A stretch of DNA of 19,059 bases from CAZZEX01 sp964653285 (lineage in GTDB: Bacteria > Chloroflexota > Anaerolineae > B4-G1). Below, piece by piece: positions 13,954 to 19,059 of the stretch. Where the stretch lies: the NCBI GenBank assembly GCA_964653285.1, contig CAZZEX010000097.1:1-19059 (forward strand). The letters are read 5' to 3'. Position 1 is the first letter of the stretch, and each line of letters starts with the position of its first letter. The notes beneath the pieces are model-generated. The model saw only the letters and a program-made list of their open reading frames with translations, was not told where the DNA came from and ran no database searches. The position numbers were made by a program, and so were the translations under genes.

Positions 13954-14964
13954 ATGCCCAAGCCCACACCCACCTTTTATGTATTTCACGGCGCAGACGA
14001 ATTCACCCGCGCTGAGACGCTGGCCGACTTCAAGCGCAGGCTCGGCCTGCCCGACACTGTGGACTTGAACACCACCCTCCTCGAGGGGAGCGGGCTCACG
14101 CTGGCCGAACTACACCACGCCTGCGATGCCATCCCCTTCCTGGCCGAAAAACGGCTCGTCATCGTCAAAGGTCTGCTGACGCGGCTCACCCCTCGAAAAG
14201 GCCAGAAACTCCCCACGACTCAGAAGGAGTACCTGGCCGCCCTGGCCGATTACCTCCCCCGCCTGCCTCAAACGACTCGGTTAGTTTTCGTCGAAGAGAG
14301 ACCTCTACCAGCCCGCCATCCTGTCCTTCAACTGGCCCAACGGGAAGAGCGGGGTTATGTCAAACGATTCGACCCACCGGATGCCAAGGCCCTGCCTCGC
14401 TGGATCGAGAGGCACGTCCGCAAGCACGGCGGCGAGATCGAACCTCAGGCCGCCCAGCAACTTGCCGCCGTCGTCGGCGCCGACCTGCGGCTGCTCGACC
14501 AGGAAATCGCCAAGTTGGTGACCTACACCGACGCGGAGCGGGCCATCACGAGAGCGGACGTAGACACTGTGGTGCCCTATGCCCAGGCCGCCATCGTCTT
14601 CGACCTGGTGGACGCGCTCGGCCAACGGGACGGCCGCACCGCCGCCCAGATGCTTCACCGGTTGCTGGATGCGGGCGAGCATCCGCTGGGGCTCCTGGCG
14701 ATGATTGCGCGCCAGTTCCGGCTCCTGATCCAGGTCAAGGAGTTGAAGGCGGAGGGAGCCACGCAGCGAGACATCGCCAAGAGGTTAGGGATCCATCCCT
14801 TCCCGGCGGGCAAACTCTACAACCAGGCGACCAACTTTACCACCGCGCAACTGGAAGCGGTGCACCGCCACCTGCTGGACACCGACGTGGTCATCAAGAG
14901 CGGGGAGATCGAAGCGGAAGTCGCGCTCGACCTGCTGGTGGCGGGGTTGGCGGCGTCCGCGTAG
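13954..14964 (+). CDS. holA: DNA polymerase III delta subunit
   Basis: A protein of 336 residues, the usual length. The delta subunit of the clamp loader opens the beta clamp. The N-terminus FYVFHGADEFTRAETLADFK matches the family's degenerate AAA+ start, with SGLTLAELHHACDAIPFLAEKRLVIVKG following. The C-terminal collar domain contains AIVFDLVDALGQRDGRTAAQMLHRLLDAGEHP and LLAMIARQFRLLIQVKEL. The ATG directly abuts the stop codon of the DUF6391 gene, with no separate ribosome site beyond purine-rich CACCGAGGGG upstream, so translation is likely coupled. A strong terminator follows at 15004. The family call is firm. Confidence 0.92.
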   Translation: MPKPTPTFYVFHGADEFTRAETLADFKRRLGLPDTVDLNTTLLEGSGLTLAELHHACDAIPFLAEKRLVIVKGLLTRLTPRKGQKLPTTQKEYLAALADYLPRLPQTTRLVFVEERPLPARHPVLQLAQREERGYVKRFDPPDAKALPRWIERHVRKHGGEIEPQAAQQLAAVVGADLRLLDQEIAKLVTYTDAERAITRADVDTVVPYAQAAIVFDLVDALGQRDGRTAAQMLHRLLDAGEHPLGLLAMIARQFRLLIQVKELKAEGATQRDIAKRLGIHPFPAGKLYNQATNFTTAQLEAVHRHLLDTDVVIKSGEIEAEVALDLLVAGLAASA

Positions 14965-15003
14965 AGCATTGGCGGACAAGAGCATCGCCCCATTAAACAA
15001 ATA

Positions 15004-15034
15004 ACGCCGGGGGTCTTTCCCCCGGCGTCTTTCT
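15004..15034. terminator. Bidirectional intrinsic terminator between convergent operons
   Basis: ACGCCGGGGG and CCCCCGGCGT form a perfect 10-bp stem with a TCTTT loop (15004-15028). On the plus strand CTTTCTATT follows; on the minus strand TATTTGTTTAATG follows. It ends holA from the left and the FtsK operon from the right. Confidence 0.85.
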
Positions 15035-15046
15035 ATTGCTGTTCAA

Positions 15047-15361
15047 TCAATTCGCTGTCCGTTTGCCCTTCCTCGCTCGTCGCTTCTCCTCCCGCCCCAC
15101 CCAGAAATGATGCCGCAGCACGGAGGGCTTCGACGACACGCGCACCTCGCCCACCTTCTGCACCTTGCCGCCTGCGCTGAGACTTGTCGAAGCGGCCTGC
15201 CCTGAGCCTGTCGAAGGGTTGCCGTTTAGTGCCGAGGGGTGGACGTAGCAGACGTCAGGGGCTGCGCCAAACTTCTGCCGGTATCTCCGCGCTGCTCGTG
15301 CGACCTTCTCCGCCAGGTCACGTCCTGGGTTGTCATCGTACCACAACAGGCCCTCTCTCAT
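15047..15361 (-). CDS. Small hypothetical protein with repeat-derived insert
   Basis: A protein of 104 residues and last gene of the FtsK operon. The N-terminus REGLLWYDDNPGRDLAEKV, then PDVCYVHPSALNG, and the later VLRHHFWVGREE form blocks that I associate, without proof, with a small uncharacterised protein in Chloroflexota mobile or integrated regions. No function is known to me. Between the blocks, about 17 residues rich in S, G, T and A are encoded by two tandem CCTGAGC-TGTCGAAG units, in frame. The C-terminus is strongly basic (RRARKGKR), suggesting nucleic-acid contact. ATG 15361 has GGGAG nine bases upstream; a TTG at 15376 is less likely. It follows the previous gene by 82 bases, which hold a GTTAGC-type repeat. 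Confidence 0.6.
   Translation of the reverse strand: MREGLLWYDDNPGRDLAEKVARAARRYRQKFGAAPDVCYVHPSALNGNPSTGSGQAASTSLSAGGKVQKVGEVRVSSKPSVLRHHFWVGREEKRRARKGKRTAN
15171..15218. repeat. Tandem CCTGAGC-TGTCGAAGG units inside the 104-residue gene
   Basis: Two consecutive copies, at 15171-15195 and 15196-15218, share CCTG-C-CTGAG-C-TGTCGAAG. Similar units occur at 15507-15577 and, diverged, at 4804-4824. They are in frame. Confidence 0.75.
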
Positions 15362-15401
15362 CGCCCAATCTCCCAACTACGCCCAATTAGCCATTACTGC
15401 C

Positions 15402-15440
15402 AGCCGCCGGCCGTTAGCTACCGCTGACTAACCGCTAACT
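15402..15440. repeat. GTTAGC/AGTCAGCGG low-complexity repeat, second copy
   Basis: It is rich in GTTAGC, CGCTGACTAACCGCTAAC and related words, in the opposite orientation to the copy at 9745-9780. It fills the gap between the last two genes of the FtsK operon. Confidence 0.55.
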
Positions 15441-15443
15441 GCT

Positions 15444-15833
15444 TCATCGCTGCAAGTGCCAGGTGTTGTGCCGCACGTCCTGATACACCTCGAACGTGCC
15501 CTCGCGCCTGCCCTGAGCGGAGTCGAAGGGCCTGCCCTGAGCCCCTCGGCCCTGCTCGGGGTAAACTTCGCCGAAGGAACAGCGCACCCGGAAGCAGTGC
15601 CGTTCCACCCCCTTCCCTCCCCCCCAATGGGGGGGAAAGAGGGGGGGACGCGAGACCGTCCAGCAACGCTCCACGGCGTACACGTCGTACCGCTGCCCGC
15701 GCCAGACGAAGGTCTTGGGAAAGTAGCCGTGTCGCCGCTCTCGCATCTCAATGGGCTCTGCACTGCGCCGCCGGCGCTTTTTCCCACCCTGTCTCGCTTG
15801 AGAACATCGCCACACGTCAAGGGTAGCGCTCAT
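15444..15833 (-). CDS. Small hypothetical protein with two repeat-derived inserts
   Basis: A protein of 129 residues. Three conserved-looking blocks form a compact beta-rich domain: FVWRGQRYDVYAVERCWTV (about 43-61), RHCFRVRC and, at the end, TFEVYQDVRHNTWHLQR. They suggest a small SH3-like or barrel domain; I do not recognise the family with certainty. Two stretches between the blocks look foreign: one proline/glycine-rich (SRPPLFPPHWGGGKG), from a poly-C/poly-G palindrome, and one from CCTGAGC-GTCGAAGG units. ATG 15833 has GGAGG nine bases upstream and overlaps the end of the preceding membrane-protein gene by 17 bases. If both inserts were removed, the remaining protein would be continuous and about 85-90 residues long. 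Confidence 0.6.
   Translation of the reverse strand: MSATLDVWRCSQARQGGKKRRRRSAEPIEMRERRHGYFPKTFVWRGQRYDVYAVERCWTVSRPPLFPPHWGGGKGVERHCFRVRCSFGEVYPEQGRGAQGRPFDSAQGRREGTFEVYQDVRHNTWHLQR
15507..15577. repeat. CCTGAGC-GTCGAAGG units inside the 129-residue gene
   Basis: One clear copy lies at 15507-15530 and a second, diverged or interrupted copy at 15531-15577, which includes CCGAGCAGGG-type dyads. They are in frame and encode about 24 residues. Confidence 0.7.
15604..15652. repeat. Poly-C/poly-G palindrome inside the 129-residue gene
   Basis: CCCCCCC (15619-15625), loop AAT, GGGGGGG (15629-15635), with TTCCCT and AAAGAGGG flanks. It resembles the palindrome in gatA at 4760-4775 and is in frame. 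Confidence 0.65.
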
Positions 15834-16233
15834 GGGACATCACCTCCGCATCTATTGGTGCTCCTCCCACCACCGTAAATTGCCGCTGCACCGGCGCGGT
15901 CAACGAAGGCGGGAATGTATTCCAGCCGCTGGGTCGCTGCTGCCCGCCCGACGGTGCGACCACGACCACCGGCGGGTATGCTCCTTGTGGTGTGGGTGGC
16001 TGCGCTCGTCGCTCGTTTTCCTCGTTGCGCCGGCGGCTGACAGCGACGACGAGCAGGCTGGTGGGGATGGCCGCCCCCACCCCACACACCGCCCCGGCGA
16101 GTACCGCCAGCGCCTCATCACTCAAACGGTTGCCGATGATCACTGCCAACGTCACGGCGAAGGCCAGCGCCACCAGCCCGGCGAAAATCTTCAATCGTCT
16201 CCAACCGCTATTGTGATTCCCTTTCTCATCCAT
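15817..16233 (-). CDS. Two-helix membrane protein, unknown function
   Basis: A protein of 138 residues. After a basic N-terminus, two hydrophobic segments are visible: about 15-33 and about 42-65, the second glycine- and alanine-rich. A positively charged stretch RRRNEENERR follows, then a proline-, glutamine- and valine-rich tail that looks disordered. No family is recognised. The ATG at 16233 has GGAGGAG seven bases upstream and lies two bases after the stop of the FtsK-like gene, so the two are almost certainly co-translated. A small membrane partner directly behind a short FtsK lacking its own membrane domain suggests that it might anchor the translocase; this is inference only. Confidence 0.65.
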   Translation of the reverse strand: MDEKGNHNSGWRRLKIFAGLVALAFAVTLAVIIGNRLSDEALAVLAGAVCGVGAAIPTSLLVVAVSRRRNEENERRAQPPTPQGAYPPVVVVAPSGGQQRPSGWNTFPPSLTAPVQRQFTVVGGAPIDAEVMSHERYP

Positions 16234-16235
16234 CC

Positions 16236-17441
16236 CTATGCTCCTCCTCTGAACACCTCCGTCAACCGGCTCACCGACCAGGGAGGGAAAATTTGGCGAG
16301 AAGGGGTTAGAGGAGGATTAGCAGACACAACCTCGCCCCGTCTATCCTCCATCCTCCCCACCATCTCCCGGATCTCGGCTGGCGAGACGTGGGCGGCCTG
16401 AAAGTGCGTCACCCGCCCCTCGGCCACGGCCAGGAAGTCCCCCCGGCCCATCAACCGCTCGGCCCCCGTCCCACTCCAGCCGGTAGCCGTGCGTGCGTCC
16501 TCAGTGCTGGTCACGCGTCCCGCCAGCCGGACCGGGAAGTTCGCTTTTACCAGGGGGCCCAGCACGGCCGTGGTGGGTTTCTGGGTGGCGGCGATGACGT
16601 GGATGCCGGCCTGGCGTCCACGCTGTGTCAGTCTGGTGAGTGCCCACTGGACGGGCTTACCCTCCACCATCAGCAGGTCGGCCAGTTCGTCGATCACCAC
16701 CACGACGCGGGGCTGGGGACTGTCTCGCCTCTCCATCAGGTGCACCAGGCTATAGAGTGCCTCGGTTGCTTCTCCCGTCTCCCGGATGACGGGGCGTGCC
16801 AGGTGAGGCAACCCCTCGAAGAGACCGAAGGCGTGGCCTTTGGGATCGACGAGGACGAGGGCCAGGTCTTTGCGGGGATTAGTCAGTGCCAGGCTGAGGA
16901 TCATCGTTTGGAGGAGCACCGTCTTGCCCGACCCGGTCGTCCCGGCCACCAGGATGTGGGCCACGTCGGGCGAGGGCAGCCGGATGAGCAGGGGTGCGCC
17001 GTCTTCGGCCAGGCCCAGGATCGCGGTCACGGGCGGGATGGGGGATTGGGAAGAATCGAGAATGGAGGATGGGGAAGAATGGAGAATAGAGGATAGAGGT
17101 TCTTCATTCTTCCCCCTTTCTCCATTCTTCCCCCTTTCTCCATTCTTCCCAGTGAGCTGGCGGAAGAGGGGGAGGAGGCGGACGGGCTGCGGGTCGTCGC
17201 GGGGCACCTCGACGGCGACGGCCGCCCCACGCCGGGACACCCGGCAGGAGGGTGCATCGAGGGCGGCGGCCAGTTCCTCGCTGAGGCCTCTGATCTTGGA
17301 GATCCTGACTCCCACGGCGGGCAACACCTGGAATCTGACCCAGCGGGGAGTCACTGTGCCACCGGTCACCCGGGCAGGCACCTTGTTCAACGTCAGCACT
17401 GCTTCGATCCTATCCGCCTGAAACTCCAGTTTCTTGCGCAT
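16236..17441 (-). CDS. Short FtsK/SpoIIIE-like DNA translocase, SOS-regulated
   Basis: A protein of 401 residues, roughly half the length of housekeeping FtsK. The motor domain has Walker A GTTGSGKT (about 167-174), VLVDPKGHAFGLF, Walker B VVVVIDELADLLM (about 246-258), TQRGRQAGIHVIAATQKP and a final GDFLAV segment. There are no N-terminal membrane helices, and no clear gamma domain, which in FtsK reads orienting sequences. It therefore resembles translocases of plasmids, conjugative elements or sporulation-type segregation. ATP hydrolysis would drive double-stranded DNA movement. Residues about 99-137, between the N-terminal domain and the motor, are repeat-encoded (GERGKNGERGKN and serine/proline-rich). 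The promoter carries two LexA boxes; E. coli ftsK is also SOS-inducible. The ATG has TAGGAG about nine bases upstream. Confidence 0.85.
   Translation of the reverse strand: MRKKLEFQADRIEAVLTLNKVPARVTGGTVTPRWVRFQVLPAVGVRISKIRGLSEELAAALDAPSCRVSRRGAAVAVEVPRDDPQPVRLLPLFRQLTGKNGERGKNGERGKNEEPLSSILHSSPSSILDSSQSPIPPVTAILGLAEDGAPLLIRLPSPDVAHILVAGTTGSGKTVLLQTMILSLALTNPRKDLALVLVDPKGHAFGLFEGLPHLARPVIRETGEATEALYSLVHLMERRDSPQPRVVVVIDELADLLMVEGKPVQWALTRLTQRGRQAGIHVIAATQKPTTAVLGPLVKANFPVRLAGRVTSTEDARTATGWSGTGAERLMGRGDFLAVAEGRVTHFQAAHVSPAEIREMVGRMEDRRGEVVSANPPLTPSRQIFPPWSVSRLTEVFRGGA
17038..17152. repeat. GGAGAATGG/CCATTCTCC low-complexity inverted repeat inside the FtsK-like gene
   Basis: Units such as GGGGAAGAATGGAGAATAGAGG on one side and TCCATTCTTCCCCCTTTC, twice, on the other form an inverted arrangement. 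The tandem unit CATTCTTCCCCCTTTCTC occurs at 17105-17122 and again at 17123-17140. They are in frame and encode about 38 residues. Confidence 0.75.
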
Positions 17442-17619
17442 CCTTGTCTGCTCCTACAGGAACTATACCGTCCAAATACCTATCCAAAAAGTCGCTAGGC
17501 CAGTCTCCGGCTGCGCCCCCCTGGCTTGGCCAGAAACTGACCAGGGCATTTAGGGTTAGGCTCTAAGAGACACTTCTCACCGCCAACATCTGCTCCAGGT
17601 GAGCACCAGGCTGGCACAT
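17410..17619 (-). pseudogene. Possible remnant frame in the SOS leader, interrupted by TAG
   Basis: From ATG 17619, some 25 bases after the inferred transcription start, a frame runs 18 codons to a TAG (17563-17565), then another 50 codons to a TAG inside the FtsK-like gene. The second part contains GDWPSDFLDRYLDGIV, which looks protein-like. No Shine-Dalgarno sequence precedes the ATG, and codon third positions are not G/C-rich. It may be a decayed small gene or chance. Confidence 0.2.
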
Positions 17620-17622
17620 AGA

Positions 17623-17648
17623 AGTAGTAGAACGTTCGTTCTACTACT
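17623..17648. promoter_or_regulatory. SOS (LexA) box 1, extended palindrome
   Basis: AGAAC-GTTC-GTTCT sits in a larger dyad with perfect 11-bp arms, AGTAGTAGAAC and GTTCTACTACT. The core GAAC-N4-GTTC is at 17630-17641. This matches the LexA site I recall for the Chloroflexota genus Dehalococcoides (AGAAC-N4-GTTCT). It covers about +4 to +15 of the predicted minus-strand transcript. Confidence 0.8.
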
Positions 17649-17650
17649 AC

Positions 17651-17679
17651 ATCATACCAGAACATTTGTTCGCCGTCAA
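17651..17679 (-). promoter_or_regulatory. SOS-regulated promoter of the FtsK operon
   Basis: On the minus strand, TTGACG (17674-17679) and TATGAT (17651-17656) are separated by 17 bp. Transcription would start near 17644, leaving a leader of about 200 bases before the FtsK-like ATG. One LexA box lies inside the spacer and the other just downstream of the -10, so repression should be strong. Confidence 0.8.
17659..17672. promoter_or_regulatory. SOS (LexA) box 2
   Basis: AGAAC-ATTT-GTTCG lies within the 17-bp spacer of the promoter. Its core centre is exactly 30 bp from that of box 1, about three helical turns, so two LexA dimers could sit on the same DNA face. Confidence 0.75.
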
Positions 17680-17683
17680 GCAG

Positions 17684-17711
17684 AATTATCCCAAATAGAG
17701 TTGGGATAATT
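17684..17711. promoter_or_regulatory. 11-bp-arm AT-rich palindrome upstream of the SOS promoter
   Basis: AATTATCCCAA and TTGGGATAATT are exact complements flanking ATAGAG. It lies five bases upstream of the -35 box. It could be an activator or repressor site for another regulator; its low GC makes it a poor terminator. Confidence 0.55.
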
Positions 17712-17731
17712 TGTACTTAAACGATGAGGTT

Positions 17732-17748
17732 CTTGCACATTGTGCAAG
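17732..17748. promoter_or_regulatory. Operator-like palindrome CTTGCACA-T-TGTGCAAG
   Basis: Perfect 8-bp arms around a single central base make an odd-length dyad typical of a dimeric helix-turn-helix site. Position and symmetry suggest a regulatory site; the regulator is unknown. Confidence 0.5.
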
Positions 17749-17752
17749 CAAA

Positions 17753-17986
17753 TGAACCACAGAGACACAGAGGGCACAGAGGTAACCATCTCACCCTAAT
17801 GCTCGAAGTCCCCGTCCCGGGGACGTCCCATGCAGCGGGTCACAGTTTCTAACAGGGTGTCCTTGCCCGCGACGCCCCCGGGGACGGGGGCTGCGAGCCC
17901 GGGAAACAGTTTGCACGGCCAGGCTGGGCAGTTACGCACAGAGTTTAAAAAGGGGAAAAAGCATCTGTGTTCTCTGTGGTTTAATC
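17753..17986. mobile_element. MITE-like element with CCACAGAGA terminal inverted repeats
   Basis: The left end AACCACAGAGACACAGAGG (from 17755) and the right end TCTGTGTTCTCTGTGGTTT (to about 17983) are near-perfect inverted repeats, about 230 bases apart. The interior holds two GC-rich dyads, GTCCCC-N5-GGGGAC (near 17811-17827) and GCCCCC-N6-GGGGGC (near 17873-17890), which are also roughly inverted copies of each other. No transposase is encoded. It may be a non-autonomous mobile element or a highly structured RNA. I could not make out target-site duplications with confidence. Confidence 0.5.
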
Positions 17987-18014
17987 TTTTTGGCTCCGGC
18001 TTGTCCGGGTTGGG

Positions 18015-18053
18015 GCAATAAATAAAGAGGCTCAGCCTTATGGCCAGGCCTCT
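18015..18053 (-). terminator. Intrinsic terminator of lexA
   Basis: On the minus strand AGAGGC-ct-GGCC-ataa-GGCT-ga-GCCTCT (18026-18053) is followed by TTTATTTATTG. It lies 110 bases after the lexA stop. The stretch 18054-18162 shows nothing else of note. Confidence 0.8.
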
Positions 18054-18162
18054 GGAGTACAACACTATGTGCTTCTATTCGCTGCAACTCTGAGTTGTGG
18101 CCTGTCTTTGACCGAGCCACGGCAGGCACGGTCTGGAGACTGGCCCGAGCGTGGGTTTTCGC

Positions 18163-18816
18163 TTACTGCAACTGCCGGATGACCATCACCACTTTGCCCT
18201 GTATCTCCACCAGACGGGGGTCATCCACGTAAATTGGCCTCATCGTAGGGTTGGCCGGTTGAAGCCGCACTCGCCCCCCCTCCTCCTGGTAGAAACGCTT
18301 GAGCGTCACTTCCTCACGCTCCTTCAGCCAGACCGCCGCCATCTCGCCGTTCTCGACCCGCTGCTGATAACGCATAATGACGATGTCGCCATCGTGCACC
18401 AGTGCGTCTATCATCGAGTTCCCCTCCACTTGCAGGGCGTACAGCCCCGTCGGGTCTCCCAGAATGCCACGGGTCAACTCGATTGTCTCGTCACCCATCA
18501 GCGGAAAATCGCTGGCTGGCACCGGGACAGGCGCACCGGCCACAATACGGCCCAGCAGCGGCAGCCGGACCACGACCTCCGGCGTCGTCTGTTGGCGGGC
18601 TTTGGAGGTCAACTTCAACCCGCGCGACACATCCCGGTCCCGGCTGATATACCCTTTCTCCTCCATACGCTGCAGGTTGTAACTCACGACGGAGGTAGAA
18701 CTGATCCCTGCCGCAGCGCCGATCTCGCGGATGGAAGGCGGATAGCCGTTTTCCCCGATGTACTCATTGACGAACTTCAGTATCTTCTGCTGCCTCCCTG
18801 AGAGACGCTCATGCAT
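18163..18816 (-). CDS. lexA: SOS response repressor LexA
   Basis: A protein of 217 residues. The N-terminal winged helix begins LSGRQQKILKFVNEYIGENGYPPSIREIG and includes SSTSVVSYNLQRMEEKGYI. The self-cleavage site is Ala93-Gly94 in IVAGAP; the catalytic serine is Ser134 in GNSMIDALV and the lysine is Lys173 in VTLKRF. RecA filaments on single-stranded DNA trigger autocleavage and derepress damage genes. ATG 18816 lies six bases after GAGGAGG; ATG 18819 immediately before it is equally possible. The Shine-Dalgarno sequence overlaps the stop of the upstream gene, so lexA is co-transcribed with it, and no LexA box for its own promoter is in the window. Its likely local target is the double box at 17623-17672. 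Confidence 0.95.
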   Translation of the reverse strand: MHERLSGRQQKILKFVNEYIGENGYPPSIREIGAAAGISSTSVVSYNLQRMEEKGYISRDRDVSRGLKLTSKARQQTTPEVVVRLPLLGRIVAGAPVPVPASDFPLMGDETIELTRGILGDPTGLYALQVEGNSMIDALVHDGDIVIMRYQQRVENGEMAAVWLKEREEVTLKRFYQEEGGRVRLQPANPTMRPIYVDDPRLVEIQGKVVMVIRQLQ

Positions 18817-18827
18817 CATTAGCCTCC

Positions 18828-19059
18828 TCACATCGGTCCCACCCGATGCATAACACACAGCCGACGGGCGGCGCGTTTGCAAAGTGCGAAGTAAAGCGTT
18901 TCGCTAGCAGTCTCAAACTGCAAGATCCGCAGTCGTTCTGGGGCTACCCGACTGCTCAAGTGGAGAATCTCTACCCCCACCACTTGCCCTTGGGCATCAA
19001 AATGTGGTATCTTCTCAATATTTCGGGGCAGTGCTGGATACAAAGGAATTTCTGACAAT
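18828..19059 (-). CDS. C-terminal part of a DUF2283-like protein, cut by the window edge
   Basis: The frame is open to the window end and stops at 18828, giving 76 or more residues. The stretch HFDAQGQVVGVEILHLSSR resembles the end of DUF2283-type small proteins (a bulky residue plus VVGVEIL followed by a basic or serine-containing turn), but the part after it, with FETASETLYFALCKRAARRL, is not typical. The true start lies beyond 19059; the TTG at 19058 is only the first possible one. It ends 8 bases before the lexA start, with the lexA ribosome site overlapping its stop, so they are in one transcript. The function is unknown. Confidence 0.45.
   Translation of the reverse strand, partial: LSEIPLYPALPRNIEKIPHFDAQGQVVGVEILHLSSRVAPERLRILQFETASETLYFALCKRAARRLCVMHRVGPM

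Noticed and set aside
13514..14068. Alternative-frame ORFs over the DUF6391 and holA genes
   Set aside because: They are arginine-, proline- and serine-rich shadows typical of GC-rich coding DNA.
17753..18060. CRISPR array or tRNA in the repeat-rich gap
   Set aside because: There are only two inverted end repeats and no regularly spaced direct repeats; no cloverleaf with a TTCGA arm was seen.
17796..18065. Minus-strand 89-codon frame across the lexA terminator
   Set aside because: It runs through the terminator hairpin and both ends of the inverted-repeat element, with no ribosome site or family resemblance.
18151..18801. Plus-strand 216-codon frame opposite lexA
   Set aside because: It is the antisense of lexA, whose domains and catalytic residues are complete.

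Overview
The window looks like a chromosomal segment of a GC-rich Chloroflexota bacterium, probably Anaerolineae-like. This is an inference from gene families, from a T-box leader, from SOS boxes of the form AGAAC-N4-GTTCT, and from the abundant short palindromic repeats. About twenty genes are supported. No rRNA, tRNA, CRISPR array or recognisable transposase was found.

Layout. (1) 1-369, minus strand: a T-box riboswitch leader with a near-consensus promoter; its regulated gene lies beyond base 1. (2) 366-2360, minus: a nucleotide-sugar dehydrogenase followed by a DedA/VTT membrane protein. (3) 2441-5304, minus: gatC and gatA, then a HEPN/MNT (toxin-antitoxin type) pair translationally coupled to gatA, then a doubtful small ORF. 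(4) 5440-9743, plus: a site-2 protease, an HD-domain protein, a prephenate-dehydrogenase-like protein, a family 4 glycosyltransferase and a polysaccharide-type ABC-2 permease. (5) 9794-14964, plus: priA, a class D/F-like sortase with its own promoter, a DUF6391-like membrane protein and holA, ending in a bidirectional terminator. (6) 15047-17441, minus: an operon of a short FtsK-like translocase, a two-helix membrane protein and two small unknown proteins. (7) 17442-18162: about 720 bases without a convincing gene, containing a double-SOS-box promoter, two further palindromes, a MITE-like inverted-repeat element and the lexA terminator. (8) 18163-19059, minus: lexA and the end of an upstream gene cut by the window edge.

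Two themes stand out. First, the FtsK operon appears to be under tight LexA control: one SOS box fills the -35/-10 spacer and a second lies over the start region exactly 30 bp away, and lexA itself is about 500 bp upstream. That suggests a DNA-damage-induced DNA translocase with three partner proteins of unknown function. Second, palindromic or low-complexity repeats appear to have inserted in frame into at least five protein genes (gatA, the DUF6391 gene, both small unknown genes and ftsK) without breaking them, and similar repeats lie between genes. This resembles repeat-driven protein expansion such as the Rickettsia palindromic elements, but here it involves several unrelated repeat families within 13 kb.

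Protein families were recognised from motifs read by eye, with no database search. Starts were chosen from Shine-Dalgarno sequences and family N-termini.
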